DNA of 64,000 bases from Lactuca virosa (lineage: Eukaryota > Streptophyta > Magnoliopsida > Asterales > Asteraceae): contig CAKMRJ010005412.1 of assembly GCA_928212115.1 (NCBI GenBank), positions 256,334,765-256,398,764 of the forward strand, in the 5' to 3' direction. The notes under the pieces were generated by a model, which was not told where the DNA came from, searched no databases, and was given only the letters and a program-made list of their open reading frames with translations. Within the stretch, counting starts at the first letter, position 1, and each line of letters opens with the position of its first letter. Both the position numbers and the translations under genes were made by a program. Positions 23,999 through 35,341 of this stretch are shown in pieces.

Positions 23999-24328
23999 AG
24001 TCACGATAAAAAAAGGCGAACTGTCACAATAATCTTCTATAGTTTGTTATGGCAGGTATTGAATGCGAGGAATGCCAAGACGTTTAATAAGGTGCACAAT
24101 AATCCTACGAAAATTGCAGACGAGATTATTTCTCAATCATTTTTGTGGTTTAAACATAGGAGTTCGAACTTTTGTGGTAGTTGGGTGGATTGGAGTATTT
24201 CTCCTTTTATATTCTGCTAAAATTTTGTATTGTAATTGTATGTGTACCTTGTCCATGTTTCTTAGCTTCTTGCTAAACATGTGCCTTTATTTATAATATT
24301 TGTTGTTTCCAAAAAAAAAGTCACGATA
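23999..24328 (+). mobile_element. 5'-truncated LINE (L1 type)
   Basis: About 310 bp ending in a poly(A) run at 24311-24319, flanked by the 10-base direct repeat AGTCACGATA (23999-24008 and 24319-24328). The plus frame just before the tail reads VLNARNAKTFN, IADEIISQSFLWFKHRSS and WVDWSISPF, the usual C-terminal end of plant L1 ORF2. Short 5' truncation, poly(A) tail and target duplication are the signature of LINE integration. Confidence 0.9.
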
Positions 24329-24595
24329 CAATCCATTCTTTATGAAATTACTGCATCGTATTTGTGAATAATAATATGTTGAATCATAGTTAAGAACAAA
24401 CTCAATGTTAATGCTTTTTAATTCTAAATTTTCGTAAATTTCATTTTATGTTTGTAATTACAATCACACAACACAATCCCTTTCAGTTTCTTTGTATTTA
24501 CTAGTTTTATTGGTTGATATGTTTGAACATTTTAGCATATATTGTTCACTATGAAACTATCCATACTCCCCGCTATTACAATGTATTATGTAGTA
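24329..24595. other. short AT-rich spacer, nothing seen
   Basis: No ORF, repeat or motif that I can support. Confidence 0.5.
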
Positions 24596-25678
24596 CTAGT
24601 CGAATCCTCGCGCGTTGCGCGTGAATATAATTATTTAATTAAAATAATAACATTTAACAAATTGTGATTTAATATTTATACATGTAAAACCAATGTCAAT
24701 AGCAAAACAAACTCTATAGTTAACATATTAGTTGTATTAATTTTAATAAATTTGTATCATTAGTTATTTCCACTATTAATTCATGATTTTATAAACCGTT
24801 TTATGTTGTGTAAATTATATATCAAACATATATTGATTTTTATATATAATAAAAACATCGTAGTATGAAAAAATAAATACTAACTTTTAATGATTTTATA
24901 GAACATTTTAAGTTGTGAAAATTATATATAAAACGTATGCCGATTTGTATACAAAACAAATAATAAATAGTATGAAAAACACTATAGCTTTTAATAAAAT
25001 AAAAACACTACAACATTATAACATTTACATCAAACAAAACTTATTAAACACTTATAAATAATTCAAAATGAATATTTAGAAATCAACATACATTTGATAT
25101 ATAAAAACATTGTTATATAAAATTTATGTTGAAATAACCATTGATGCGACAAAACTTATTTTTTTTCAATTCTTTCAATTTGAATCACAAATCTTTTCAA
25201 ACATATGATTTTTAATCAAAACTTACTTATATACTACTAATATAGCTACAATGTGTATAATAAATAAGTGGAAAATAAAAAAGCATTGCACATTAATAAT
25301 CATAAGTTTAAAAAACTTTTGAATGTAGTGTAAAATATAAAGGCAAATCACATTAAATTTGAAATCATAATTACATTTAAATAAAAAACTATTGAGTTGT
25401 AGTGGGATTTTTAAACTCTTAATTTGTTCCCAATAATGTAATATAAATATTAACAGTTATATGTTATAAAAACAATATTATAAGTATTTATCAATTAAAT
25501 AATAATTTTTATATTAAGTTGTAACTAATATTATAATAAATTTAAGTATACGATAAGAAAGATATAAAAAGTTGTGTTTGAATCAAATTGAATTAAGTTT
25601 TTGATTTAAAATGATTTTAAACTATAGACATTTTTAACTAATTTATAAATAATTTATTTGAATATTTTTTATTTCCTA

Positions 25679-25745
<67 letters not shown>

Positions 25746-26746
25746 ATTCTATTTATTTTACTTTTCCTTAATGATAAAGAACGAATAGGGAAAAAAGAAA
25801 TTGACAAATGTAATAAGATAATTTATTTTTATTACTATAAAAACATTTAAAATTGGATACATGCATATAAGTTTTTGTAGAACATAAAGAAATCATTATT
25901 ATAACACACATAATTATTGGTTTTCAACAATAAAGTCATATCATATTAAAAATCATTCGTTCTAATTCGTCATTATCACCAACAATTTGGAATAATAATT
26001 GTAAACTCATTTAATCAAAATCAATTATACAAAACTCCATCGATGTTATTTACAACAAAATAGGCGATAGAAACTAACATAATATATACATAACATAAAA
26101 TACATGTTGAATAATGTTCTCTTGTACATAAAATATATTTTCGTAACATAAAAAAGAGAGACACAACATAAAGATACATACATATTAACAAACTTAATTG
26201 CTCTAACTGATAAATAGCTTGATGGTTGATTTACCAAAAGCTCATGAAAAGTAATTGTCAATCCCACTTCATCATCCTATGATTATAGAAAGATGCATAA
26301 CACATAAACTTAAAAAATGATCTCAAATATACCTTTACAAACATACCTAAATTTGAACATTGGTTAATATCTAAAACTTTACATGCACACAATTTGTGTT
26401 TACATGAATTTATATTTGGAAAAGTTGCAATTGCTTTCTTACATCCATGAAACCACTTACATAACTCTTCAAACCTTACAAATATGATCTATCATTTTGT
26501 GTTGACATACATGCAATATGTAATCTACAAATTTCTTATATAGGCTAAATATTTCATTTAACTCATCAATTAAATAGCATGACTTGAAGAGTTTTAAGAG
26601 TTACAAATCATAATATTTCAATTAATCATAAATTAATTTGTATAAGTTGAATAGATTTGGGAGTTTCAAATGCATGAGGTTCAAGAAAAATGGTCTTGGG
26701 AGTTTCAAATGCATGAGGTTCAAAGAAAAATGCTAGCTTTATAAGA
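24596..26746 (-). mobile_element. Helitron-like element 1 (non-autonomous)
   Basis: On the minus strand it starts TCTTATAAAG at 26746 and ends in a GC hairpin CGCGCAACGCGCG, nine bases, then CTAG (24599-24596), next to host T. TC start, 3' hairpin, CTRR end and A/T target are the diagnostic Helitron features. The 2151 bp interior is extremely AT-rich and has no Rep/helicase ORF, so it would depend on an autonomous partner. Confidence 0.82.
25681..25742. repeat. TTA trinucleotide microsatellite
   Basis: About 20 units of TAT/TTA inside Helitron 1. Confidence 0.97.
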
Positions 26747-26748
26747 TA

Positions 26749-27196
26749 CTAGACGAATTCTCGCGCGTTGCGCGATGCAGATTAAAAATATATTGTTAGA
26801 ATATAGTTTTCAGACACCTTTTAGTTAATTTGATTCATCAATTTAAGTTCTTTTATTATTATTATATTTAATGTTTTCCTTTTAACTATGTTAAAAAATA
26901 TATATTGAATTTTTTTTAAACATTATTTGATATTTTACTTTAGGTTTTAAATTTTACACAAAATTTTTAAGCTTATTTGATATATTAATGTAGGTTATTT
27001 ATTTAACTATATATTGAAGTTAACAAATTAAGTATATCATATTGATATGTCACAAATTCTTCTATTTATGATAATGTTTACAACTAAAAGCATATTTAAG
27101 TTAATAAATTAAGCATATTGTATGGAAATATGAAAAGTTGGGAGTTTCAAATGAATGTGACTAAAGAAAAAATGTTTCCTTTATAATATAGTATGA
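26749..27196 (-). mobile_element. Helitron-like element 2 (non-autonomous, 448 bp)
   Basis: Minus orientation: TCATACTATATTATAAAGG start at 27196, and the same 3' hairpin CGCGCAACGCGCG with CTAG (26752-26749). Its 5' end shares with element 1 the block CATTTTT.CTTT..TCAAA..CATTTGAAACTCCC (about 27138-27180, and 26655-26735 where that block is doubled). Only TA (26747-26748) separates it from element 1. Confidence 0.82.
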
Positions 27197-28489
27197 TATA
27201 GATAGATAGATAAGTAGGTCTGTAATTCATTTTTCTTTATTTATTGGTCTAACACCGTATTATATCATAAATCAATACGTCGATAAATAAAACAAAAGGT
27301 CTTTGTCCAACAGTATAACCAATTTACGGATAAAACAAATGGCCTTTGGTATGGTGGTGTAAACGGTAAACCGTATTACAAATAATAATAAATAAATAAT
27401 GACTAAATATATCAAAACACTATCTTTCTTTCAATTAATTACAGTGAACAGGATTAGATGGAGAAAAAGAGCATTAGCCGTCCTAAAAGTATGCTCTTTG
27501 TGACGGAACTAAATGGTGTGGAATAATTATTATTAGTTTTAACTGACGTTTTAAAAAATTATTTTTCTTTCTTTTATATGCTATTATCATAAACATGTGC
27601 AACAAAATCTATACAAAATTTGTTTTACTTTAACTCTAATACTTTTGATAGTGGATTTCTTTTGTCTCCCACATTACCACCCACTCAATAAGAGTGGAGA
27701 ACTCCATATTACTTATGGATAAAAAAAATCCAAGGGTGTTTTCGTCCAAACACACTTATTTAGCCGTAAGTGGTATTTCTAACACTTTTAATTATATTTT
27801 ATGGTCTATCGTAGACGAAAAAAAACATATTTGTAACCAAAACATATTTAAAAAAAAAAACATAAAAATAAAATAAAAAATAAAATAAAAAAATAAAAAA
27901 ACATGAATATGCAATATTGTAATGGGTCGTTAATTACTCAATTTTAACTGAAGTGATACGCTGATAATAGTATTCTGGCCCATTAGTAAATAGTATCCTA
28001 GCCCAATAGAGCTATGGTCCATTAGTTAAATAGTATTCTGCAGCAATAAACCTGAATTCTTCACTTTAAACCTATTGACTATGGATGGACCTGACGAAAA
28101 AATGGGCTTAACGTTACGGCTTATAAATAATCAGAAAATATGTTGGTTTAGGTTTGTTTATACCGTTTTATGTCTTCGACTATATGATAAGAAAAAACAC
28201 AGTATCAATAAATTATAATCATTATAACCGAGTATAAATATTCATAATATTGTACTTTAAAAAATTGCAAAGTTGTTTGATTATCAATAATTTATACATA
28301 CTCCCCACAAGTAGTCTTTTGATGTGTTTACTCAGGGATAATCCAATTGAATAAAAACTTCAAGTTTGGGTAAGGAACCAGAAGTCAAATGACTAAATTG
28401 TTGTTTGTTTTTTTGCCAAAAGCTCTTCCTAATCTCATTTATCTACACTGTGCAGACAACGTGCAAACGTTTGCTCTTGCAATCCGTTT
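27197..28489. other. AT-rich intergenic DNA, no gene seen
   Basis: Contains a short GATA run (27198-27211) and an A-rich stretch (27849-27902). The open frame at 27694 is short, low in complexity and lacks any recognisable domain. Confidence 0.6.
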
Positions 28490-29592
28490 GTTTTTAAGAA
28501 GATCGCATACCTAAAAATGTATAGATGTCAAATCTCTTGTGATGTGGAAAGCCAAATCTCGGGTCGGTTTACTTTGATTAAGTTTGTTCTTGGCTCAGTG
28601 GGAAGTTACCTAATGTTTGTGTTTCCTACTCCTGTTACCGTTCTTTACATGTTGGAAGTTATGAGAGCTAATTTCTTTTGGGGGGCTGATTTGGAGGAAA
28701 GAAAGATGCATTGGGTGAAGTGGAATAAAATTCTAGCTTCTAAACAGGATGGTGGTTTTGGTGTAGGAAGTCTTTTTGCTTTTAATAGAGTAACGGCGTT
28801 GGAGATTCTTTCATGATTCTCAGCTTCTTTGGGTGAGAGTGGTTAAAAACATTTATGGGTTTGATGGTGGTCTTGCTACTTTGTCTCCTTGTCGGTCTTA
28901 TTCAGGACCATGGAATAGTCTCATTCGCATGATTGCTAATCTCCAGGATAAGGGGATAGATCTCCTCAACCTTTGTCCGACTAGAGTTGGACACAGTGCT
29001 CTTACTAGTTTTTGGCATGATAAGTGGATCTCTGATAGCTCTCTTGCAGCGACTTTCCATAGAGTTTTCGCGTTGGATGTGCATAGAGGTAATTATATGA
29101 AAGAGAGATTTCTTATAGGATGGGATCCGGGTAATCTTTGTCGGTTACCTAGGGGTGGTATTGAGCAGAGTCAATGGGATGCGTTTATAGAAGTGGTTCG
29201 GAATGTTCGTCTCCTTGATAGGTTTGCTATTTGGTGGGATGTTCGTCTTCCGGATAGGTTTGCTATTAGTGATATCATGAGGTGGGTTGATTCTACAAGT
29301 TTGAGGGCTGGCCAAATAAAAGCTTTTGATGCGGTGATTATCTCGGCTTTTTGGTGTCTTTGAAATTTTAGAAATAATTTTGTTTTTGGCCCGAATATTC
29401 CTAGGAAATCCGACCTCTTTGATGCTATTGTAGAAAAGACATTTTTTTGGATTTCTAATAGGTCTAGCAAATCTAGGATCGGATAGACTCCTTGGCTTCA
29501 TAACCCGGTTCTAGCATCTATTTTGATGTAATTGTTGTTTTCTTTTTCTAGCTTCTTGCTAGTTTTTTAATAAAATCTTATGGCGTTCAAAA
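28490..29592 (+). pseudogene. 5'-truncated L1 LINE ORF2 (RT tail and C-terminal zinc region)
   Basis: Plus-strand ORFs at 28517-28816 and 28833-29363 read RFTLIKFVLGSVGSYLMFVF, LEVMRANFFWGADLEERKMH, WVKWNKILASKQDGGFGVGS, then a C-terminal half with WNSLIRMIANLQDKGIDLLN and TSFWHDKWISDSSLAATFHR. This is the part after the RT core in plant L1 ORF2 (the region with zf-RVT). A stop near 28814, a repeated 30-base segment (about 29205-29265) and later stops break it. AATAAAATC at about 29570 and an A-run (29589-29596) mark its 3' end. No clear target duplication was found. Confidence 0.88.
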
Positions 29593-29910
29593 AAAATGTT
29601 TACATGTCATTTTCTTGGAACATGGACCACCATCTTCACACCTCTTAGGCTAAAGGGTGCAGTAGTTTTTTTGTCAATGGTAAAAGTGTGTCACAAAGGC
29701 GCCATATAAGCTTTTACCACTTTTGCCACAATTTGTTTATAAGTGGGGTGTGGTGGTTTTTTTTGCCAACGGTAAAACTTTTTTTTTAATTCAAAAATAT
29801 AAAATTTACTATTAAAACAAAAAACCATAAAGATTAATTAAAATAACATAATAGTTCATTAAAATATAAAAACATTACATAAAACAAAAATTAAAATAAC
29901 TACAAATCTT

Positions 29911-32042
29911 TTAGTCCGAATATTCGTTGATATCATTATCGAGTGGCTCGTTCAAATCAATTTCATTAACTCGGTACATATGTAGCGCCAAATCGCTTCG
30001 AAACTTGTGATATTTTTTATTTTCACATATCACCCTTCTTCTTGCACGTCAGAGGGAGGAACCTAGGGGTATTGGCATACTTGATGATGCATTTTCATTT
30101 TCTTGATATTGGCAAATCATTCTGCCCTCGTCTTAGAATATCATATTATATAAAATGATACACACATACATAATACAAGTTAGCCTTTCCACCATTCGAG
30201 GACATGTCGGATGTTGTAGTATGCGTCAACGCTTTTTGAGGACTCCAAATGCTCGTTCGACATCCTTTCTAACTTTTTCTTTAAAGCATTTATATTTTAT
30301 ACGTTTTGGATCATGTGGACATGTTAGGGTGCGTTTGGTATGCTGGAATGGAATGAAATTCGAGGGGAAATGATTATAATTCCACCACATTCTAGTATTT
30401 GGTTCAACTTTGTATGAAAGAATTAGAATCCTAAACGAAAAAACTTTCCATCAAATAGGGGAAAATACTTTCCTTCAAGATGATGATGAAATTAATTCTC
30501 TACTATGAAAGAAAGTGACATTTTACTTTATTACCCTTGTTTTATTTCACAATATAACATTTACCACCATCACCCACCACCATCGCCACCACCACCTACC
30601 ACTCTCACCGCCACCGCCACCACTACCTACCCCTGTCACCACTGCCACCGCTACAACCACCACCCACCACCACCACTTACCACCGATGCCGTCACCGTCC
30701 CTAACACCACCACCACTACCGACCATCGCTGCTACCACCATCCACCCTCACCCACTGCCCGCCACCGCCACCTCCACTACCATCACCACCTGCCATCACT
30801 GTCACTACCACCCACCACCACCTACCACCGCCACTGACATGAATGTTCAATTAATAAAATGAAATTTTACTATTTTTATAGTTTATATCATATGTCTTTA
30901 CATGTAAGATAGAAAACAGAGTAAAATTAAGCAAAACAGACAAAAGAGGGCAATTCTACCATTTTACATGGATTATAATTTAATTTCATGCCAACCAAAT
31001 AGAATCTGAAATTAATTCCAATTCCATTGTTGAAATTAATTCCAATTTCATTTCATGTTAACCAAACTGTATGTGGAATTGGATTCAAATTCCTAATGAG
31101 TACTTTTTTTCGATTCCAATTCCTTTAAAAACATTCTGCATATCAAACAGTACCTTAGTGTTTTGACAAACACAACAAATTCAAAGTATATACCATCAAC
31201 AATATAATACCCATAGTCGTACGTCGTTCCATTTACTTGAAATGGACAATGAGGTGCATAACCATCTCAAAAGCCATTAAATATAGGCGACATGTCTAAA
31301 ATATTTATGTCGTTGTTTGACCCGAGAGGACCAAAAAAAGAATGCCAAATCCAACGATCTTATGACGCAACAACTTCAACTATAACTGTCGAGTGACCCT
31401 TAACACCCCGTGTAAAGTGCTCTTGCCATGCATTAGGACAATTACCCCATGCCCAATGAAGACAATCCAAACTTCCAAGCATCCCAAGAAATCCATGAAC
31501 ATTTGCATGATGGGCATATAATGATTGAACGTCAGTAAAAGTAAGCTTACGTAAATACCTTGGACCGTAAATGGTGATAATACATCTACAAAACTCCTCC
31601 AAACTTTCCCTTACTACACGCTCAGACATTTTAAAATATTCGTCCAATGCATCAGAAACGGAACCGTACGCTAATTGGTGAACTGCAACTTGAATTTTTG
31701 TATTTCTGAAAACCCATATGCGCCTCTTGCATCCTGACGTTGTCTGATAAAATAAAAAATGTTAGTAACATCGCCTACTATACGAAGAAATAAATGTTTC
31801 ACCATTCTAAATCTTCGTCGAAAAATGTGTTCTCCATAAACAAAGTCCTCGTTGAAGTAGTGTGTCATTAGATAATTGTTTGCATCTCACCTATATCTAA
31901 GAAGCATCTTTCGCATCCTAGGTTCACTTTCTTCTTCTTCTTCTTCTTCTTCTTGTACCATTTCTATAACCGCTTCCCATGATTTCGCAATAGTCTGACC
32001 AACGGTTAGCAACAACTTACAAGTTTGTAATAGATTTGTCAT
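29911..32042 (-). pseudogene. PIF/Harbinger transposase (DDE type), broken
   Basis: Start at ATG 32042 (MTNLLQTCKLLLTVGQ), with a run of seven Glu coded by a TTC repeat (31929-31956). Then HYFNEDFVYGEHIFRRRFRM, the family's N-terminal signature. After a frame break, MSERVVRESLEEFCRCI, GFLGMLGSLDCLHWAWGNCP (first catalytic Asp), WIWHSFFGPLGSNNDINIL (second Asp), then RKDVERAFGVLKKR (Glu) and the tail LNEPLDNDINEYSD with TAA at 29911-29913. It is split by an 828-bp MITE between the second and third catalytic blocks and has several in-frame stops. Confidence 0.9.
30327..31154. mobile_element. Tourist-like MITE inside the Harbinger transposase
   Basis: 828 bp with 17-base imperfect terminal inverted repeats (GGGTGCGTTTGGTATGC and the complement of GCATATCAAACAGTACC), flanked by TTA on both sides (30324-30326 and 31155-31157). 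Removing it rejoins the transposase reading VKT..CPHDPKRIKY. The interior is a CAC/CCA-rich imperfect microsatellite (30560-30840) whose long frames read as His/Pro/Thr runs and are not genes. Confidence 0.86.
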
Positions 32043-32317
32043 TTTTTTTAAAAGAATTTTAAAAAAAGTAGAAGGAAGAAAATGTGTATGAAGATAGGTG
32101 TGGTTTAAATTAATGGGTATATATATATGTATATATAGTGGTATTTATGTTAAAAAAAATCCAACATTCACATTCCCTTCCAACATTCCAATTGACCATC
32201 GGCAACATATTGTTACCGGCAAAATACCGCCGGTAAAAAACGAAGGCGGGATGGTGTTCACTGTCGGTAAAAATGTCACATCGGCCTTGTCATCGGCAAA
32301 ACTCCTCCCATACCGTT

Positions 32318-32746
32318 TAATCTTATAGCTAAATTTAAACCATATCTCTTTTCCTTCTCTCTCTCATCTAAATAGGAAAAAAAATCAAGAGCAAAGAACA
32401 ACAAAAACTAATGACTTACGAGAATAAAGAAATTAATGCCAACATTTTGGTAGATAATATTTGAAATGTTCATTTTAGTTTCTTACACAAATTTGCACAC
32501 TTATCGAATAAAAATGTCGATGTGGGTTTTTTTTCTAAATCTTAATTGCAATATATGTTTTAATTTTAAATTATTTTTAATCTTAATTGCAATTTATATT
32601 GTTTCCTTATCGATATAAAAATTGAAATTGAAAAAAATATCAATTAACTACTAACTAGTAAATTGATGTATCGGTTAAATTACCCGTATAACATATTTTT
32701 GAGTAAATTAAATGGATGGTGTGCTCCGAATGAAATGGTTAATAAA

Positions 32747-32832
<86 letters not shown>

Positions 32833-33065
32833 CATTTTTTTGTTTTGAATTATAATTAACAAAGTATCAAAATAAATATGAAAAAAATACAAAAAAAAGA
32901 AATCAAAAACGCAAAATTGTCATTTCAACTTTTTCATAACCAAAACCACTGAGATTTTTTTAATTTAGGACCTTCCATACAAGTTGGAAACATTTTGGAC
33001 ATTATCAATATTTTTTACGAAACCACACGAACCAATTTTGCAGTTTAGTCTAATAGTATATATTT
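32318..33065. other. spacer with GA microsatellite, no gene
   Basis: GA repeat of about 40 units at 32751-32830. The overlapping open frames are just this repeat read as Arg-Glu or Leu-Ser. Confidence 0.9.
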
Positions 33066-34598
33066 AGTGTAAATTACATGGATGGTCCGTATGGTTTGAG
33101 GTAATTTGTGCGTTTGATCCCTAACTTTTTTTTTTTAATTCGAAAGGTCCTTCTTATAGAATTTTGTTGCACGCTTGGTCCTTGTCCATCCGAAAAAGAC
33201 TATTTTTCACTTAATGATATATTTTTATTTTGTTAATTCTTTTTATTATTATTATTATTATTATTAAAAAAACAAATTATGAATATATGACTTGAAACGG
33301 GTCCATCCCATCTCTAGTCCTCTTCTCTTCCTTCCCCAAATGGATGAAAGCTAACCGGTTCTCTGCTCCGATCACCATCTCCGGCCTAAAGTACCAGATA
33401 AATTACCATACAAAAATCAATCTCTAAACACCTAAAGATGAATGAAATGCCAATCAGAAATATTGTATCATCAGCCTTCACTCTCATACGCATAAACATA
33501 AACACACGGAATACAATCAAATCAGATCTATAAAACAAACATATAGAGTGCAAATAGATCGGAATATGTGTACCCCCAACCCCACCCACACCTCTTTCAC
33601 CTTTCGACCTTTCCCATTATTTATTTTGTTCTCGTTCATGCTGTTGTTACTGTTGATCGATACTACTATTGTTGAAATCCCCAACAATTCCACATCAAAT
33701 TATATGGCGTATTATAGTAGATCAATAGATTACAAAAGGAAATTCAAACCCAGTCGTAATGGCTCCATTAAACTTGAATCGATCATGCTGAGTAGCTTAG
33801 ATCCATTGTTAGGAAGAATAGGAATGTAAAGGAAAACACAGGCTCTCTCTATAACTAGCAAATAAAATTGATCGCTTTAGGGAAACAGAGCTTTAAAATT
33901 GATTTGTTGTTGTTTCAGTGTGTTCCCGATTTACCATCGTCTTCACTCAATCGATCTCTCTCACATATTGCATCAGGTTCGTCGGTTCGTTAGGGCTTGG
34001 GAAACAGCTAAAGCAGCGAGGGATGGGGAATGAAAGGAGACGTCAAGGTGGGTCTGGTTCGCCGTCGGAGAATCTTTTGTTTTAATTGAAGCAACGCCTG
34101 CTCCATCGATGCATTATGTAAACTTCATTGTGAAATTTGCTACGCCCCGGAGAATCATCGGTCATTTCAGTGATATATCATCGATGGTTTCAACGGTGTT
34201 TCTTTCTGATGGTGGATGAGAAGGTGGTCGTCGGTAGGGCTGTTAAGAGATTGATCGTCGGCGGTAGTAGGCAAGGAGGTTGTTGTCGACGTGTGGTGAT
34301 TTATGGTTTAAGTTGAAAATAACGAGATCAGCTTGATAAGAAAGGAAAAGCTGGGGTAGGACTCGGTAGTTGGGGTAGGGTGGGAATTTTAATATTATTT
34401 TTTAATTTAAAAATTATAAATAAAATAGTTAACTAATTTTAAAATAAATTAATAAGGGTAATATAGTCTTTTTATGTCGGGCAGGGACCAATGACGTAAC
34501 AAAACCATAGCATAAGGACTGTCTGAGTTAAAAAAAAGTTAGGGACCGTGCGCGCAAATTACTACAAACCACCGGGACCATCTCACCTGGAAAACACT
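33066..34598. mobile_element. DNA element with long terminal inverted repeats (MULE-like?)
   Basis: The first about 75 bases (AGTGTAAATTACATGGATGG, ...GGTTTGAGGTAATTTG, ...CCCTAACTTTTTTT) are an inverted copy of the last about 75 bases (34524-34598), with roughly 75 percent match. Length 1.53 kb. No transposase is present. The interior has higher complexity and GC than its flanks and may include captured sequence. I could not find a clear 9-base target duplication, so Mutator is only a guess. Confidence 0.55.
33566..33829 (+). CDS. hypothetical small ORF, 87 codons, hydrophobic N-terminal segment
   Basis: ATG start at 33566. Residues about 15-31 (RPFPLFILFSFMLLLLLI) are strongly hydrophobic and could be a signal anchor. 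The rest is basic and polar (YKRKFKPSRNGSIKLES), and the end is LLGRIGM. This is the layout of small secreted plant peptides, but I recognise no family. It lies inside the long-TIR element, so it might be a captured fragment or chance. Confidence 0.2.
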   Translation: MCTPNPTHTSFTFRPFPLFILFSFMLLLLLIDTTIVEIPNNSTSNYMAYYSRSIDYKRKFKPSRNGSIKLESIMLSSLDPLLGRIGM

Positions 34599-35341
34599 TA
34601 TCATCGACAACAAACATAACAGAAGGACAACATGCTGAAAACCCTTCTTCAAAGGTGATCGGGCAAGTGATAGTTGAAGATCTGCAAACCTTTATCTGGA
34701 AAGACGAATCTAGGGTTTTTATAAACCCAAGATGAGAAATGATCCACCGTATTGCCCAAATCTAGCCCTAAGCCTCGTTGCATCTTCCTTGATCTAACGG
34801 CTCATCGGAGCTTTAAGGCAGAGTTTTCGGACATATGGTTTCAACAGTTGGCGATGGTGGCTGGCAGCGACAGTGGTGGTGGTGGCGTCACTGAAACAGT
34901 GAAGACGCTGGTTGTGGTGGGGGTCTCTCGAGGGGTATAGGTTTTCACGATGGTGTGTGGTGGCAGTTGCAGTATGTAGAGCAAGTGGAGGTTGTAACCA
35001 AGATTTGCTAGGTTGTGTTGGAGTTTGGATGTGAAATGTATTTCAGAGTTATTTGTATAATCTTCACTTGTATATGCGAACAACTTAGTTTGTGTTCGTA
35101 TTTTTTCTATACTTAGGTTTCGCAGTTTGTGTTAGCTTATTTTGACAGTTGTGTTAGCCTAGGTGTCCTGTCCCCATTGGTCAGAGCCTAACCGACTTCC
35201 TTGTATGTACTATATAAGGGTAAATAGAGAGTATATTTTGAAAATTGTCTCACTTCATTGTAATCGTATGCCTTATACTCTCTAAATGAAAAACGAGATC
35301 TTATTTACGTATATGCGTTCATTCAATTACTTCATGTTTTT
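34599..35341. other. unassigned; possible LTR of copia J at right end
   Basis: No gene recognised. ACTATATAAGGG at about 35209-35220 looks like a TATA box and lies 130 bp before the gag remnant J. I could not define LTR ends or a primer binding site, so an LTR is only possible. Confidence 0.3.

Larger units (their letters stand above)
29654..32317 (-). mobile_element. PIF/Harbinger DNA transposon with inner MITE
   Basis: Carries a recognisable Harbinger transposase on the minus strand. Likely ends: AGGGTGCAGTAGTTTT at 29654 and the complement of CTCCCATACCGTT at 32317, both next to TAA (29651-29653 and 32318-32320), the three-base target used by this superfamily. Subterminal sequence on both sides is rich in GGTAAAA/TTTTACC and CCGGTAA words. 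I did not see the MYB-like second ORF that autonomous PIF elements carry. Confidence 0.72.

Noticed and set aside
30505..30862. Two plus-strand frames rich in His, Pro and Thr
   Set aside because: They are a CAC/CCA repeat inside a MITE, open in more than one frame for compositional reasons.
32663..32892. Arg-Glu and Leu-Ser repeat proteins
   Set aside because: These are translations of a GA microsatellite.
34752..35083. Possible host gene fragments around 34750-35080
   Set aside because: Short frames without recognisable motifs on either strand; no splice pattern I could support.
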